From contig NZ_CP145605.1 in NCBI RefSeq assembly GCF_036884255.1, positions 558,001 to 622,000 of the forward strand: a stretch of DNA of 64,000 nt. Direction: 5' to 3'. Shown here one piece after another: positions 35,388 through 43,977 of the stretch. Made by a program: the position numbers and the translations under genes. Under the pieces are notes generated by a model. The model saw only the letters and a program-made list of their open reading frames with translations, searched no databases and was not told where the DNA came from. Every line of letters starts with the position of its first letter. Position 1 is the stretch's first letter. Origin of the DNA: Paenibacillus tundrae. Lineage in GTDB: Bacteria; Bacillota; Bacilli; Paenibacillales; Paenibacillaceae.

Positions 35388-36740
35388 ATGGCACGCGAAC
35401 GTATTTTTCAGCGGCATCGGCATCCTGTCCAAACATTCTCCTTAGGTCTTCAGCATGTATTAGCAATGTACGCAGGAGCTGTAATTGTGCCTCTGATCGT
35501 AAGTGAAGCCTTAGGCTTTACGATGGAGCAACTGACGTATCTGATTGCAATTGATCTGCTTGCCTGTGGGGTAGCGACATTGCTTCAAGTGTGGGGTAAC
35601 CGTTATTTCGGAGTGGGGCTCCCCGTTATGCTGGGATGTGCTTTCCAAGCGGTATCTCCGATGATTATTATCGGCCAGAGTAGCGGCGTATCGGCTATCT
35701 ATGGTGCGATCATTGCTTCCGGACTATTTGTTCTTATATTCTCAGGTCTATTCGGTAAATTGATTCGCCTATTTCCACCAGTGGTTACAGGCTCAGTCGT
35801 GACGATTATTGGTTTGACACTGATCCCTGTGGCGTTCAACGATCTTGGGGGTAGTACGAATTTTGGTAGTGCTCAAAATTTGATGCTCGGTTTCGGTGTA
35901 CTGCTATTCATCATCCTGTTGACGCGGTTTACAACTGGATTTATCCGCTCCATCTCGGTTCTGATTGGTCTTCTCGCAGGGACAATTGCAGCAGCCTTTA
36001 TGGGTGAAGTGAAACTTGCCCCTTTACGTGAAGCAAGCTGGTTCCATATGATAGAGCCGTTCTATTTCGGTAAACCAACATTTGAGATTGTACCGATTCT
36101 GACGATGATTCTGGTCGCTATTGTGAGTGTTGCTGAATCAACGGGAGTATTTATGGCTTTGGGCAAAATTTTGGATAAAGATCTGACTTCCAAAGATCTG
36201 GCTCGGGGTTACCGCGCAGAAGGTCTGGCGATTGTACTGGGTGGTATCTTCAACTCCTTCCCATACACGACCTACTCACAGAATGTAGGGCTTGTGCAGA
36301 TGACGCGGGTGAAAACGCGTGATGTCATTGTTGTAGCGGGTAGCTTGCTTGTTGTGATTGGATTCGTACCTAAGATTGCTGCGCTGGCACAGCTTGTACC
36401 AGGTTCTGTATTAGGTGGAGCGATGGTTGCTCTGTTTGGCATGGTAGTATCGTCAGGTATTCGCATTTTGGGAAGCCAAGTGGATCTGAACCGTCATGAG
36501 AATTTGTTCATTATCGCTTGTTCTGTAGGCATGGGTCTAGGGGTAACCGTTGTTCCTGAGCTGTTTGCCAATACACCAGCCTGGGCACAAATCATGTTAG
36601 GTAACGGCATCATCGCAGGTAGTTTTACAGCAATATTTATGAATCTGTTGTTCAACGGCATTGGAACGAAGGCTGAGGCAGCTAGAATGGCAGAGAAACA
36701 AGCAGACGATATCATTGGGGAGTCTAAACATTCTGCATAA
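35388..36740 (+). CDS. pbuX: Xanthine permease, NCS2 family
   Basis: Proton-coupled xanthine/uric acid-type permease of 450 residues with about 12-14 membrane spans. Family motifs seen: GLQHVLAMYAGAVIVPLI (start of helix 1), GVGLPVMLGCAFQAVSPM and NSFPYTTYSQNVGLVQMTRV, the NCS2 signature NxxPxxxxxQNxG. ATG at 35388 follows GGAGG and is one base past the xpt stop. It imports xanthine that Xpt converts to XMP. Confidence 0.95.
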   Translation: MARERIFQRHRHPVQTFSLGLQHVLAMYAGAVIVPLIVSEALGFTMEQLTYLIAIDLLACGVATLLQVWGNRYFGVGLPVMLGCAFQAVSPMIIIGQSSGVSAIYGAIIASGLFVLIFSGLFGKLIRLFPPVVTGSVVTIIGLTLIPVAFNDLGGSTNFGSAQNLMLGFGVLLFIILLTRFTTGFIRSISVLIGLLAGTIAAAFMGEVKLAPLREASWFHMIEPFYFGKPTFEIVPILTMILVAIVSVAESTGVFMALGKILDKDLTSKDLARGYRAEGLAIVLGGIFNSFPYTTYSQNVGLVQMTRVKTRDVIVVAGSLLVVIGFVPKIAALAQLVPGSVLGGAMVALFGMVVSSGIRILGSQVDLNRHENLFIIACSVGMGLGVTVVPELFANTPAWAQIMLGNGIIAGSFTAIFMNLLFNGIGTKAEAARMAEKQADDIIGESKHSA

Positions 36741-36884
36741 GTAGGTGTAAGAAACCAGCAGGAAGTTAGTTTCCGCCATGCATCCTATGTTAACTCTTGT
36801 CATGAAATACTTATGTCATGAATGAATGGTTTCATGGCATGAGTCATTTACGTGATGAATGATCTATCGCATGAATAACAACAC

Positions 36885-36928
36885 AAACATCCGATTCTCT
36901 GCCTTGCAGGGAAACGGATGTTTTTTTT
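36885..36928. terminator. Terminator after xpt-pbuX
   Basis: AAACATCCG (36885-36893) pairs with CGGATGTTT (36915-36923) with an inner TCTCTGCCTTGCAGGGA loop, then T-rich. The A-rich left side lets it also serve the convergent gene at 36948. Confidence 0.88.
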
Positions 36929-36947
36929 GGTTATGAGCCGTCAGGAA

Positions 36948-37286
36948 TCATAAATGCCGCATCTGTTTTTCCGCAAAATCACCAATCCAAGGCAGCTTCA
37001 GCCATTTTCCCTGTAAGCTAGTGACAACCATCAGGAGCCATACAACCACACCAAGCAGGGATAACAGGGAGGAGACCAATGGGCCAAATAGCGGGAGAAA
37101 TGTGCATAACACATGACCGACCATAATGAGGCCAAATACCGTTACCGATTGAAGCGCATGGAACATAACGAATCGACTCCGCTTTTCCACAGCGAGAAAT
37201 ATGATCCCACCAACAATGGTGAACAGATAACAGAGCATACCTGCAATATTTTCATCCAGACCGCTCGACGATTTAATGGGGGACAT
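36948..37286 (-). CDS. DUF4870-like small membrane protein
   Basis: Integral membrane protein of 112 residues with three or four hydrophobic helices: AGMLCYLFTIVGGIIFLAVE, a motif KRSRFVMFHALQSVTVFG with the conserved RFVMFHALQS of the DUF4870 family, and LLSLLGVVVWLLMVV. The function of this widespread family is unknown. The ATG at 37286 follows AAAGGAGG. A 7-copy TATG repeat sits about 95 bp upstream of its start. Confidence 0.85.
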   Translation of the reverse strand: MSPIKSSSGLDENIAGMLCYLFTIVGGIIFLAVEKRSRFVMFHALQSVTVFGLIMVGHVLCTFLPLFGPLVSSLLSLLGVVVWLLMVVTSLQGKWLKLPWIGDFAEKQMRHL

Positions 37287-37380
37287 CCGGTCAAGCCTCC
37301 TTTGTCCTTTTTATATAGGCTATGAGGAGAAGGGACAGAACTGAACCGGAATGATGAAGGATTGAATGAATGGATAGATC

Positions 37381-37408
37381 TATGTATGTATGTATGTATG
37401 TATGTATG
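37381..37408. repeat. (TATG)7 simple sequence repeat
   Basis: Seven perfect tandem TATG units (28 bp). It lies upstream of the minus-strand membrane-protein gene (start at 37286), at a distance where a promoter or leader could fall. Confidence 0.95.
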
Positions 37409-37555
37409 TTGTGTTGCTATATCTAGTGTATAGAAAGCTATTTACATTTAACATGGTGTTGGTGTAGCTATGGAGGAACAGACCCATTTGCGATACGGCT
37501 GTGTCTGCCCCCAGAGCTACTATTTAAGATTTTATCATTCTGGTTACCCTAAAGA

Positions 37556-37837
37556 TTAATTATCGCCTTGCTCAAGCTGTCTACGTGGATTCGTGACTTT
37601 ACCGATTTTGTCAGTATCATTCTCTTTGGGTACCAAACGTTCGTCCGTACGACCATCATGATGGTTCTCAAAGGCAAACTCCGTCAATTTCCACTCTGTC
37701 TTGCCAAGAATGGGATCGGCGGGAAAATGCTGACCTCTATGCAGATGCTCCTCGCGTCCTGCTTCGTTGATGTAAACTCCGTCCACTTCCACGACTTCAT
37801 GCGAAAGGGGCAACATGTCCTGTTCTTTTCGTTCCAT
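37556..37837 (-). CDS. Conserved hypothetical protein, 93 residues
   Basis: Not assigned. A small hydrophilic protein: MERKEQDMLPLSHEVVEVDG at the N-terminus, then GREEHLHRGQHFPADPILG, resembling the short YjzC-like motif (RGQxFPxxP), and a charged C-terminus NPRRQLEQGDN. No signal or membrane segment. The ATG at 37837 has GAGGAGG upstream. It stands alone between two unrelated genes. Probably genuine because of the ribosome site and non-random composition; function unknown. Confidence 0.72.
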   Translation of the reverse strand: MERKEQDMLPLSHEVVEVDGVYINEAGREEHLHRGQHFPADPILGKTEWKLTEFAFENHHDGRTDERLVPKENDTDKIGKVTNPRRQLEQGDN

Positions 37838-38234
37838 GAAACGGCGCCTCCTCAGAATCCAGAAATTTAACTATAATGGTTGTCCGTGATAATATCCCCC
37901 GAATAGTTACGCGTTATGCTGGATACATTAATTCCGTATACAATAGGCATATGCATTAAATATGATTCGGAATTAAACTTTTTCGGTATAAAAACCGTTA
38001 TAAATATTAAGGAAAATCGTCAAGTCGTAACATACTTCCGAATATGCTACAATAAGATTATGATTCAACTTGAATCATATCGGGTATTTATAGTGTCAGG
38101 TACTTGCTTTTAGCGAGGTTCCCGACCTAAAGCTTGCTTTAAGCCGCGCACACAACTTCATGAATGGCATTTAAGACTTATTCGGCGTTCTCTAAACGGA
38201 GCATTCACTTTCAACGTTTTGGGAGGGAATTACA
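37838..38234. other. 397-bp leader region with perfect palindrome
   Basis: A/T-rich region upstream of the 62-residue gene. It contains the palindrome at 38060-38078 and a TACAAT box at 38048-38053. A GCTTGCTTT-rich stretch lies near 38103-38143. No gene found. Confidence 0.45.
38060..38078. promoter_or_regulatory. Perfect 19-bp palindrome, probable operator
   Basis: ATGATTCAACTTGAATCAT, nine bases each side of a central C, seven bases past a TACAAT -10-like box. It is positioned to block transcription toward the 62-residue gene at 38235. The cognate regulator is unknown. Confidence 0.55.
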
Positions 38235-38423
38235 ATGGCAACGAAAGGTCACAATGAGGTCAAAGAAAGTTTGAGGGAAATGACTCGGATTTTCCGTCCT
38301 AAGGATCCAAAAAAATTCGTGAAGGAGTACGTGAGAAAATACCGGATTACGGGTGGGTATGAAGAAGAATTGACTTCTGTGGTCGAGCATGAGCTTGTCA
38401 AGATGGATTCTTCCGTATCCTGA
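38235..38423 (+). CDS. Small conserved protein, 62 residues
   Basis: Basic, helical small protein: KESLREMTRIFRPKDPKKFV then YVRKYRITGGYEEELTSVVE. No membrane helix. The ATG at 38235 follows GGGAGGG, and a strong terminator follows at 38463, so it forms a complete transcription unit with a long leader. I do not recognise the family. The pattern of Lys/Arg and a predicted amphipathic C-terminal helix could fit a nucleic-acid or protein-binding partner, but nothing specific is supported. Confidence 0.75.
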   Translation: MATKGHNEVKESLREMTRIFRPKDPKKFVKEYVRKYRITGGYEEELTSVVEHELVKMDSSVS

Positions 38424-38462
38424 AGCACTTAACTTAGAATTTTACTGTTCCGATATGAATAG

Positions 38463-38505
38463 AACCGTCTTCCGGGCGTTAAGCTCCGGTAGACGGTTTT
38501 TTTTG
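38463..38505 (+). terminator. Terminator after 62-residue gene
   Basis: AACCGTCTTCCGG pairs with CCGGTAGACGGTT (one mismatch), followed by T6 or more. Confidence 0.92.
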
Positions 38506-38595
38506 CTTCAGCCTGAAGAGTTTACCATTACTTTTCGGGCTTTGTTGCGTGAAGCTTGCATATATATGGAAGTACACAACTTCCAGGAAGGATGT

Positions 38596-39357
38596 ATGCA
38601 TGTGGATCCTATTTTGAAAACAAAAGAAGAGATTAGCTACATGCAGGAAGCAGGGCGAATCCTGCACAACTGTCACAAGCTCATTGAACAGCGGTTAGCA
38701 CCTGGTGTAACTACACGGGACATGGATGAATTAGTGGAAGAATTTCTAGCGAAGAACGGTGCAACGCCTGAACAAAAAGGATACAAGGGATACCCTTATG
38801 CGACCTGTGCATCTATCAATGAGGTGGTCTGTCACGGTTTTCCTAGTGAACGGGAATTGGCTGAAGGCGACGTCGTGACTATCGATATGGTTGTAAATAA
38901 AGACGGCTGGCTTGCTGACTCTGCCTGGACATATGGGGTCGGGGAACAGCGGCGGTCGATGCGTAAATTGATGAAACGTACAGAGAAGGCACTGCACCGT
39001 GCTATAGCCCAAGCTGTACCTGGGAATACGCTGGGGGATATCGGCAATGCCATTGAACGCTCAGCAAGGTTATATCGATATGGCATTGTGAAACCGCTCA
39101 TTGGTCATGGAATTGGTCAATACATTCATGAACCGCCCAATGTACTACCCTATGGCAAACGTGGCACAGGGCAGATGTTGACCGAAGGTATGGTCATTAC
39201 GATTGAACCGATCTTCACCAAAGGCAGCTCAGGAGTCGTGGTGTGGGACGAAGATGGATGGACTGTGCGAACGGTGGACGGGAGCTGGGGAGTTCAATAC
39301 GAGCACACGATCGCGATCACGAGCAATGGCCCACGGATCTTAACAGATGGAACATAA
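38596..39357 (+). CDS. map: Methionine aminopeptidase type I
   Basis: Removes the N-terminal Met from new proteins, 253 residues, the normal length. Metal ligands are visible: Asp in VVTIDMVVNKDGWLADSAWT (two Asp), His in GHGIGQYIHEPPN, Glu in ITIEPIF and Glu in YEHTIAIT. The ATG at 38596 follows AGGAAGG; an in-frame ATG at 38566 would add MEVHNFQEGC with no clear ribosome site. It stands alone, away from the ribosomal-protein operon that usually holds map, so it may be a second copy, as B. subtilis has a second map gene outside that operon. Confidence 0.95.
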   Translation: MHVDPILKTKEEISYMQEAGRILHNCHKLIEQRLAPGVTTRDMDELVEEFLAKNGATPEQKGYKGYPYATCASINEVVCHGFPSERELAEGDVVTIDMVVNKDGWLADSAWTYGVGEQRRSMRKLMKRTEKALHRAIAQAVPGNTLGDIGNAIERSARLYRYGIVKPLIGHGIGQYIHEPPNVLPYGKRGTGQMLTEGMVITIEPIFTKGSSGVVVWDEDGWTVRTVDGSWGVQYEHTIAITSNGPRILTDGT

Positions 39358-39422
39358 TATAGAGAATGTGTTCTAAGCAAGATCATTTATAGGATAGTTG
39401 GAAGTAGCGTTAAATTCAGAAA

Positions 39423-39488
39423 GGGAGGAGTGCTACTCCACGCCGCTTCGAATGGCTAATAGAACGGTGTGGAGTGAAATTTCCCTCC
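39423..39488. other. Strong GC-rich stem-loop in the map-ctaC gap
   Basis: CTCCACGCCG (39436-39445) pairs with CGGTGTGGAG (39465-39474), with outer arms GGGAGG/CCTCCC. It is not followed by T, so it is not a simple terminator. It may be a processing or 3'-end structure of map mRNA, or a small RNA. The 592-bp gap also holds a cre-like site and the cta promoter. Confidence 0.5.
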
Positions 39489-39638
39489 TGTATAACTGGA
39501 AGTTATCCTACCAGGGAGTGGTTCATTTCCTTTTGCATAATTTCGCATGTTTTGTGTGTGATAAAAGTCTGGTGAAAAATACGCTCAATCACCGAAATCT
39601 GGCAAAAATTTTCAAATTTATATTAATGGTTTTTTTAC

Positions 39639-39652
39639 TGAAATCGCTTGCA
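39639..39652. promoter_or_regulatory. cre-like catabolite control site
   Basis: TGAAATCGCTTGCA matches the CcpA consensus TGWAANCGNTNWCA at all but one position. It lies 62 bp upstream of the -35 of the cta promoter, so it could link oxidase expression to carbon supply. Binding is inferred from the match only. Confidence 0.5.
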
Positions 39653-39713
39653 AATCTAGTTGTGGTGCGGTTTTTTACATAAAGTGAACAAATTGTGAAC
39701 ATGTGTCCAAAGA

Positions 39714-39742
39714 TTGACAAAATCATACCCTCAACTTATATT
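39714..39742 (+). promoter_or_regulatory. Sigma-A promoter of the cta operon
   Basis: TTGACA (39714-39719), 17 bp, TATATT (39737-39742), nearly consensus. The leader to ctaC is about 200 nt. Confidence 0.8.
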
Positions 39743-39949
39743 TAATATGTGATTGAACCATATAGAATGAATTGGAAGAATGCGTAGACATGCCCTTTGA
39801 AGGGAATTAAGGGGTCGATGGAAGCGTTATTTCTGGAAACCGTTCTATATGACGGAGAGGATTATACGTATTGTGCCAGAACGGAAGAGCAACATGTTTT
39901 TGGGACAAAGACGGTAATCTACGAAAACGTAAAAAAGTGGGGTAGATCA

Positions 39950-41002
39950 ATGATGAAACAGTGGCAGGTTGCAAAGCGAATTCTCCCCTTGCTGGCGGTG
40001 TTCTCTTTGCTGCTATCCGCATGCGGGCGGGAAGACTTGTCTGTAATGAAACCTCAGGGTCCTGTGGCGCAAGGTCAATATGATCTGATGAAGCTGTCCA
40101 TCGCGATTATGATCGTGGTACTCATCATTGTATTTGCCATTGCAGCCTATGTATTGATCCGTTTTCGCAGACGGTCTGGACAGAATGACATACCCGAACA
40201 GGTCGAAGGAAGTTTCAAGCTCGAAGTCATATGGACAGCCATTCCGTTACTGCTTGTTATTGTACTAGCTGTACCAACGGTTAAAGAGATCTTTGCTCAA
40301 GGCGCAGATCTGTCCAATGATCCAAATGCAGTACAGGTCAAAGTCACCTCGCATCAGTACTGGTGGGAATTTACTTATCCTCAATATGACGTAACCACCG
40401 CTCAAGACCTCATTATTCCTACCGACAAGAAGATCGCATTCGAATTGAAAACCGCTGACGTGATTCATTCCTTCTGGGTGCCGTCACTTGCGGGTAAAAT
40501 GGACACCAACCCAGATGGAACACTGAATAAGTTTAGCTTCTCAGCACCGAATGAAGGCGTTTACCGCGGGAAGTGTGCCGAATTATGCGGTAGGTCTCAT
40601 GCCTACATGGAATTTAAAGTAAAAGCGGTCAGCCCTGAGGCCTTTGACAGATGGGTCGCTGAAATGAAAGCACCTGCTGTTCTTCCAGAAGACACGCAAT
40701 TGGCTGAAAAATTCAAAACAAATTGCCTTTCTTGTCATGCTGTAGGTGATCAAGGTGGCCCAGTTGCGCCAAATCTCACAGGAATTGGTGGCAAGGAATC
40801 CGTCGCAGGCATTTTGCTTAATCAACGCGAGGGACAAGAAGAAGGTAAACCTGTCTTGGATAACATGAAAGAATGGCTGCATGATCCACAATCCGTGAAG
40901 CCAGGCAATACGATGCCGAGTCCCAAAGACCTCGGACTTACAGATGAAGAGATCGACGGAATTGCCGAATATCTGGCCAATTATAAATTGGACTATGAAT
41001 AG
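39950..41002 (+). CDS. ctaC: Cytochrome c oxidase subunit II with fused cytochrome c (caa3 type)
   Basis: Copper- and heme-binding subunit of 350 residues. A lipoprotein signal ends at LLSACG, two membrane helices follow (about 45-70 and 90-112), then the cupredoxin domain with SHQYWWEFTYP and the CuA motif CAELCGRSHAYM (Cys209, Cys213). The C-terminal extension carries CLSCH (259-263), a heme c site with a distal Met in NTMPSP, which defines caa3 oxidases. ATG at 39950 follows a GGGGT site; longer in-frame starts would precede the signal peptide. First gene of ctaCDEFG; it receives electrons at the outer face of the membrane. Confidence 0.96.
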   Translation: MMKQWQVAKRILPLLAVFSLLLSACGREDLSVMKPQGPVAQGQYDLMKLSIAIMIVVLIIVFAIAAYVLIRFRRRSGQNDIPEQVEGSFKLEVIWTAIPLLLVIVLAVPTVKEIFAQGADLSNDPNAVQVKVTSHQYWWEFTYPQYDVTTAQDLIIPTDKKIAFELKTADVIHSFWVPSLAGKMDTNPDGTLNKFSFSAPNEGVYRGKCAELCGRSHAYMEFKVKAVSPEAFDRWVAEMKAPAVLPEDTQLAEKFKTNCLSCHAVGDQGGPVAPNLTGIGGKESVAGILLNQREGQEEGKPVLDNMKEWLHDPQSVKPGNTMPSPKDLGLTDEEIDGIAEYLANYKLDYE

Positions 41003-41034
41003 AACAGCAAGGACGATAAAGGGGGTACACAACC

Positions 41035-42924
41035 TTGGCTCAAGCTCATAGCGTCAAGCGTTACCGTGGCTTGATGGATTGGATCACTACCGTCGATCAC
41101 AAAAAAATCGCCGTTCTTTACTTAGCTGCAGGCGGATTGTTTTTCGGCATCGGTGGGATTGAAGCTATTTTGATTCGGATTCAGCTCATGAAGCCGATGA
41201 ATGATTTTGTCTCAGCACAGGTCTTCAATGAATTGATTACGATGCACGGAACCACGATGATCTTTCTAGGTGTTATGCCGATTATATTTGCCATTATGAA
41301 TGCGGTTGTACCATTGCAGATTGGAGCACGGGATGTAGCTTTCCCGTTCGTTAACGCGCTGGGCTTCTGGACATTCCTGTTCGGCGGTCTGTTGCTTAAT
41401 CTGAGCTGGATCATGGGTGGTGCACCTGATGCCGGATGGACATCGTATACGCCACTATCGGGCAGTGAATACAGTGGAACCCACGGTGTCGATTTCTATA
41501 CGATCGGACTTCAGATTGCAGGTCTAGGGACACTCATCGGGGGCATTAACTTTCTCGCCACGATTATAACGATGCGTGCGCCTGGCATGTCATACATGCG
41601 GATGCCGATGTTTACATGGACCACATTTATTACTTCTGCTATTATCCTATTTGCTTTTCCTGCAATTACAGTTGGATTGGTATTGTTGACCTTTGACCGG
41701 ATATTAGATGCAAATTTCTTCGATGTCGCAGGCGGGGGAAATCCCGTGTTATGGCAACATATCTTCTGGATCTTTGGTCATCCCGAAGTATATATTCTTA
41801 TCTTGCCAGCGTTCGGGATTATCTCAGAGGTTATCCCAACGTTTGCACGCAAAAGATTGTTTGGTTACAGCTCCATGGTGTTTGCAACGATCCTGATCGC
41901 GTTCTTGGGCTTCATGGTCTGGGCGCATCATATGTTCACTACGGGTCTCGGAACGATTGCGAACGCATTGTTCTCCATCTCCACCATGCTGATTGCTGTA
42001 CCGACAGGAATCAAGATCTTCAACTGGCTCTTCACCATGTGGGGAGGACGAATTCGTTTTACAGCGGCGAACCTGTTCGCGGTAGGATTTATTCCGACCT
42101 TTGTTATGGGGGGCGTAACGGGTGTCATGTTGGCGTCTGCTCCGGCTGACTTCCAATTCCATGATACATACTTTGTTGTAGCGCACTTTCACTATGTCAT
42201 CGTAGGTGGCTTGGTGCTGGGTATATTCTCAGGTCTTCACTATTGGTGGCCCAAAATGTTTGGACGTATCCTCAGCGAATCGCTAGGAAAATGGACATTC
42301 TGGACATTTATGATTGGTTTCCAGCTCACCTTCTTCGTGCAGCATTTCCTTGGACTGATGGGTATGCAGCGCCGGATTGTATCCTATTTGCCAAATCAGG
42401 ATTTCGACCTGCTTAACCTCGTGAGTACAATCGGGGCATTCTTGATGGGGGTTGGTGTCATCATTTTCCTCGTCAACATCGTTATTACGACGAAGAAACC
42501 GGTGAATGCACCGAATGATCCGTGGGAAGATGGCCGTACGTTGGAATGGACGATTCCATCTCCACCGCCAGAGTACAATTTCAAGCAAACGCCGCTTGTA
42601 CGCGGTATTGATGCATACTGGAAGGAAAAGATGGCTGGGAACACAGAAATGACACCGGCTGAGCCGGTAGGGTCAATTCATATGCCATCTGCAACACCGT
42701 TACCGTTTGTCATGTCTGTTGGTATATTCATTGCTGGGCTTGGGCTGATGTTCAGTAAGGATGACTTTGGTAATGCGTTCATGAATGGACTATTTAACAA
42801 TTACATTGTGCTCATTATAGGACTTGTCATTACATTTGGAGCCATGATGCTCCGTTCACTCTATGATGATCATGGCTGGCATATTGAGCCAGAGGATCAG
42901 GACGAGAAGGGGGCGAGAAAATGA
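41035..42924 (+). CDS. ctaD: Cytochrome c oxidase subunit I
   Basis: Catalytic subunit of 629 residues with at least 12 membrane helices. Heme and copper ligands visible: His in TMHGTTMIF, the CuB helix in FGHPEVYILILPAFG with the cross-linked Tyr, HHMF, and HDTYFVVAHFHYV. It reduces oxygen at the heme a3-CuB site and pumps protons. The start is TTG at 41035 after AAAGGGGGT. The last ~120 residues hold extra membrane helices, as is usual in Bacillota subunit I. Overlaps ctaE by four bases. Confidence 0.97.
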   Translation: MAQAHSVKRYRGLMDWITTVDHKKIAVLYLAAGGLFFGIGGIEAILIRIQLMKPMNDFVSAQVFNELITMHGTTMIFLGVMPIIFAIMNAVVPLQIGARDVAFPFVNALGFWTFLFGGLLLNLSWIMGGAPDAGWTSYTPLSGSEYSGTHGVDFYTIGLQIAGLGTLIGGINFLATIITMRAPGMSYMRMPMFTWTTFITSAIILFAFPAITVGLVLLTFDRILDANFFDVAGGGNPVLWQHIFWIFGHPEVYILILPAFGIISEVIPTFARKRLFGYSSMVFATILIAFLGFMVWAHHMFTTGLGTIANALFSISTMLIAVPTGIKIFNWLFTMWGGRIRFTAANLFAVGFIPTFVMGGVTGVMLASAPADFQFHDTYFVVAHFHYVIVGGLVLGIFSGLHYWWPKMFGRILSESLGKWTFWTFMIGFQLTFFVQHFLGLMGMQRRIVSYLPNQDFDLLNLVSTIGAFLMGVGVIIFLVNIVITTKKPVNAPNDPWEDGRTLEWTIPSPPPEYNFKQTPLVRGIDAYWKEKMAGNTEMTPAEPVGSIHMPSATPLPFVMSVGIFIAGLGLMFSKDDFGNAFMNGLFNNYIVLIIGLVITFGAMMLRSLYDDHGWHIEPEDQDEKGARK

Positions 42925-43547
42925 CAACATCACATGCTGAACCTGTGAACGGTAACTTGCCGCATGAACCGGAGAAGGCAACGCTGGAGGGACGCAATAA
43001 GCTCATCGGCTTCTGGTTGTTCCTCGGCGGCGAGACCGTGTTGTTCGGAACCCTTTTCGCTACCTTCCTTGCGCTCAGGAATCAGACCAATGAAGGGCCG
43101 ACTGCGAATGAGCTATTCCATCTACCTCTGGTGGCAGCAGCAACCGTTATCCTCTTAGTCAGTAGTTTGACGAGTGTATTTGCCATTCAGGCGATGCATA
43201 GAGGTAAGGTGAAGGCACTCACGTTATGGCTCGGCATTACGGTTTTGCTAGGGCTCGGGTTCCTAGGACTCGAAATCTATGAGTTTTATGAATATGTGAA
43301 GCACAAAGAGTTCGGTATGACAACGAGTGCATTCAGCTCGGCATTTTATACACTAGTCGGATTCCATGGAGCTCACGTAGCCTTTGGTATTCTCTGGATC
43401 GGTCTTATTATTGGGCAATTGTTCAAAAAAGGTCTGACGGTCGTAACTGCACCTAAAGTGTACGTCTCTGCAATGTACTGGCACTTTATCGACGTTGTCT
43501 GGGTGTTTATCTTCACGGTCGTGTACTTGCTCGGAAAGGTGGGGTAA
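42921..43547 (+). CDS. ctaE: Cytochrome c oxidase subunit III
   Basis: Structural oxidase subunit of 208 residues with five membrane helices (LIGFWLFLGGETVLFGTLFA, FHGAHVAFGILWIGLIIG, YWHFIDVVWVFIFTVVYLLG). The start overlaps the ctaD stop by ATGA, a coupling signal. It stabilises the catalytic core. Family match is clear and length normal. Confidence 0.96.
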   Translation: MTTSHAEPVNGNLPHEPEKATLEGRNKLIGFWLFLGGETVLFGTLFATFLALRNQTNEGPTANELFHLPLVAAATVILLVSSLTSVFAIQAMHRGKVKALTLWLGITVLLGLGFLGLEIYEFYEYVKHKEFGMTTSAFSSAFYTLVGFHGAHVAFGILWIGLIIGQLFKKGLTVVTAPKVYVSAMYWHFIDVVWVFIFTVVYLLGKVG

Positions 43548-43550
43548 CAC

Positions 43551-43871
43551 ATGTCGGTACAGGATAAAGCAGATCAGGAACCAGTGAAACATCGTCACCG
43601 GACGGAAGGGCCACAGAAACACGTCGTAGTGTTTATCTTTTCCATCATATTGACTCTGATCGCATTCGCAGCCGTTAAGGCCGGTGGTGTGAATGCAACG
43701 TTTACGATCATCTTGCTGGTCGTCATGGCCATCTTACAGGTGTTTGTACAGCTCGGTTACTGGATGCACATGAAAGACAAAGGTCATTTAATGCCTATTC
43801 TGTTCATGGCATTTGGATTTTTCGTAGCATTTACGTGCATTATTATGGCACTCTATTGGGTTTGGTGGTAA
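43551..43871 (+). CDS. ctaF: Cytochrome c oxidase subunit IV
   Basis: Small membrane subunit of 106 residues with three helices (VVVFIFSIILTLIAFAAVKA, ATFTIILLVVMAILQVFVQL, and PILFMAFGFFVAFTCIIMAL). Starts three bases past ctaE with GGAAAGGTGGGG ahead. It belongs to the prokaryotic COX4 family seen in Bacillus caa3 operons and completes the four-subunit enzyme. Confidence 0.94.
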   Translation: MSVQDKADQEPVKHRHRTEGPQKHVVVFIFSIILTLIAFAAVKAGGVNATFTIILLVVMAILQVFVQLGYWMHMKDKGHLMPILFMAFGFFVAFTCIIMALYWVWW

Positions 43872-43876
43872 GAGGA

Positions 43877-43916
43877 GATGGCGGCGGCTTATTGTCGCCG
43901 TCTTTTCCCCTTTTTG
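43877..43916 (+). terminator. Stem-loop between ctaF and ctaG
   Basis: GATGGCG pairs with CGCCGTC around GCGGCTTATTGT, followed by TTTTCCCCTTTTT. It may partially terminate or process the message so that less CtaG than oxidase is made. Confidence 0.6.
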
Positions 43917-43977
43917 GCGCACCAGCAGGATAGGCGTATAGGCACTAACCAAATTAGTTCACGGGGAGGTTTCCCGT

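Noticed and set aside
36780..36870. Several CATGA motifs between pbuX and its terminator
   Set aside because: Spacing is irregular and arms do not form a consistent structure; likely chance or 3' UTR sequence.
39398..39682. 94-codon ORF in the map-ctaC gap
   Set aside because: No ribosome site, unusual composition, and it overlaps the stem-loop, cre-like site and region just upstream of the cta promoter.
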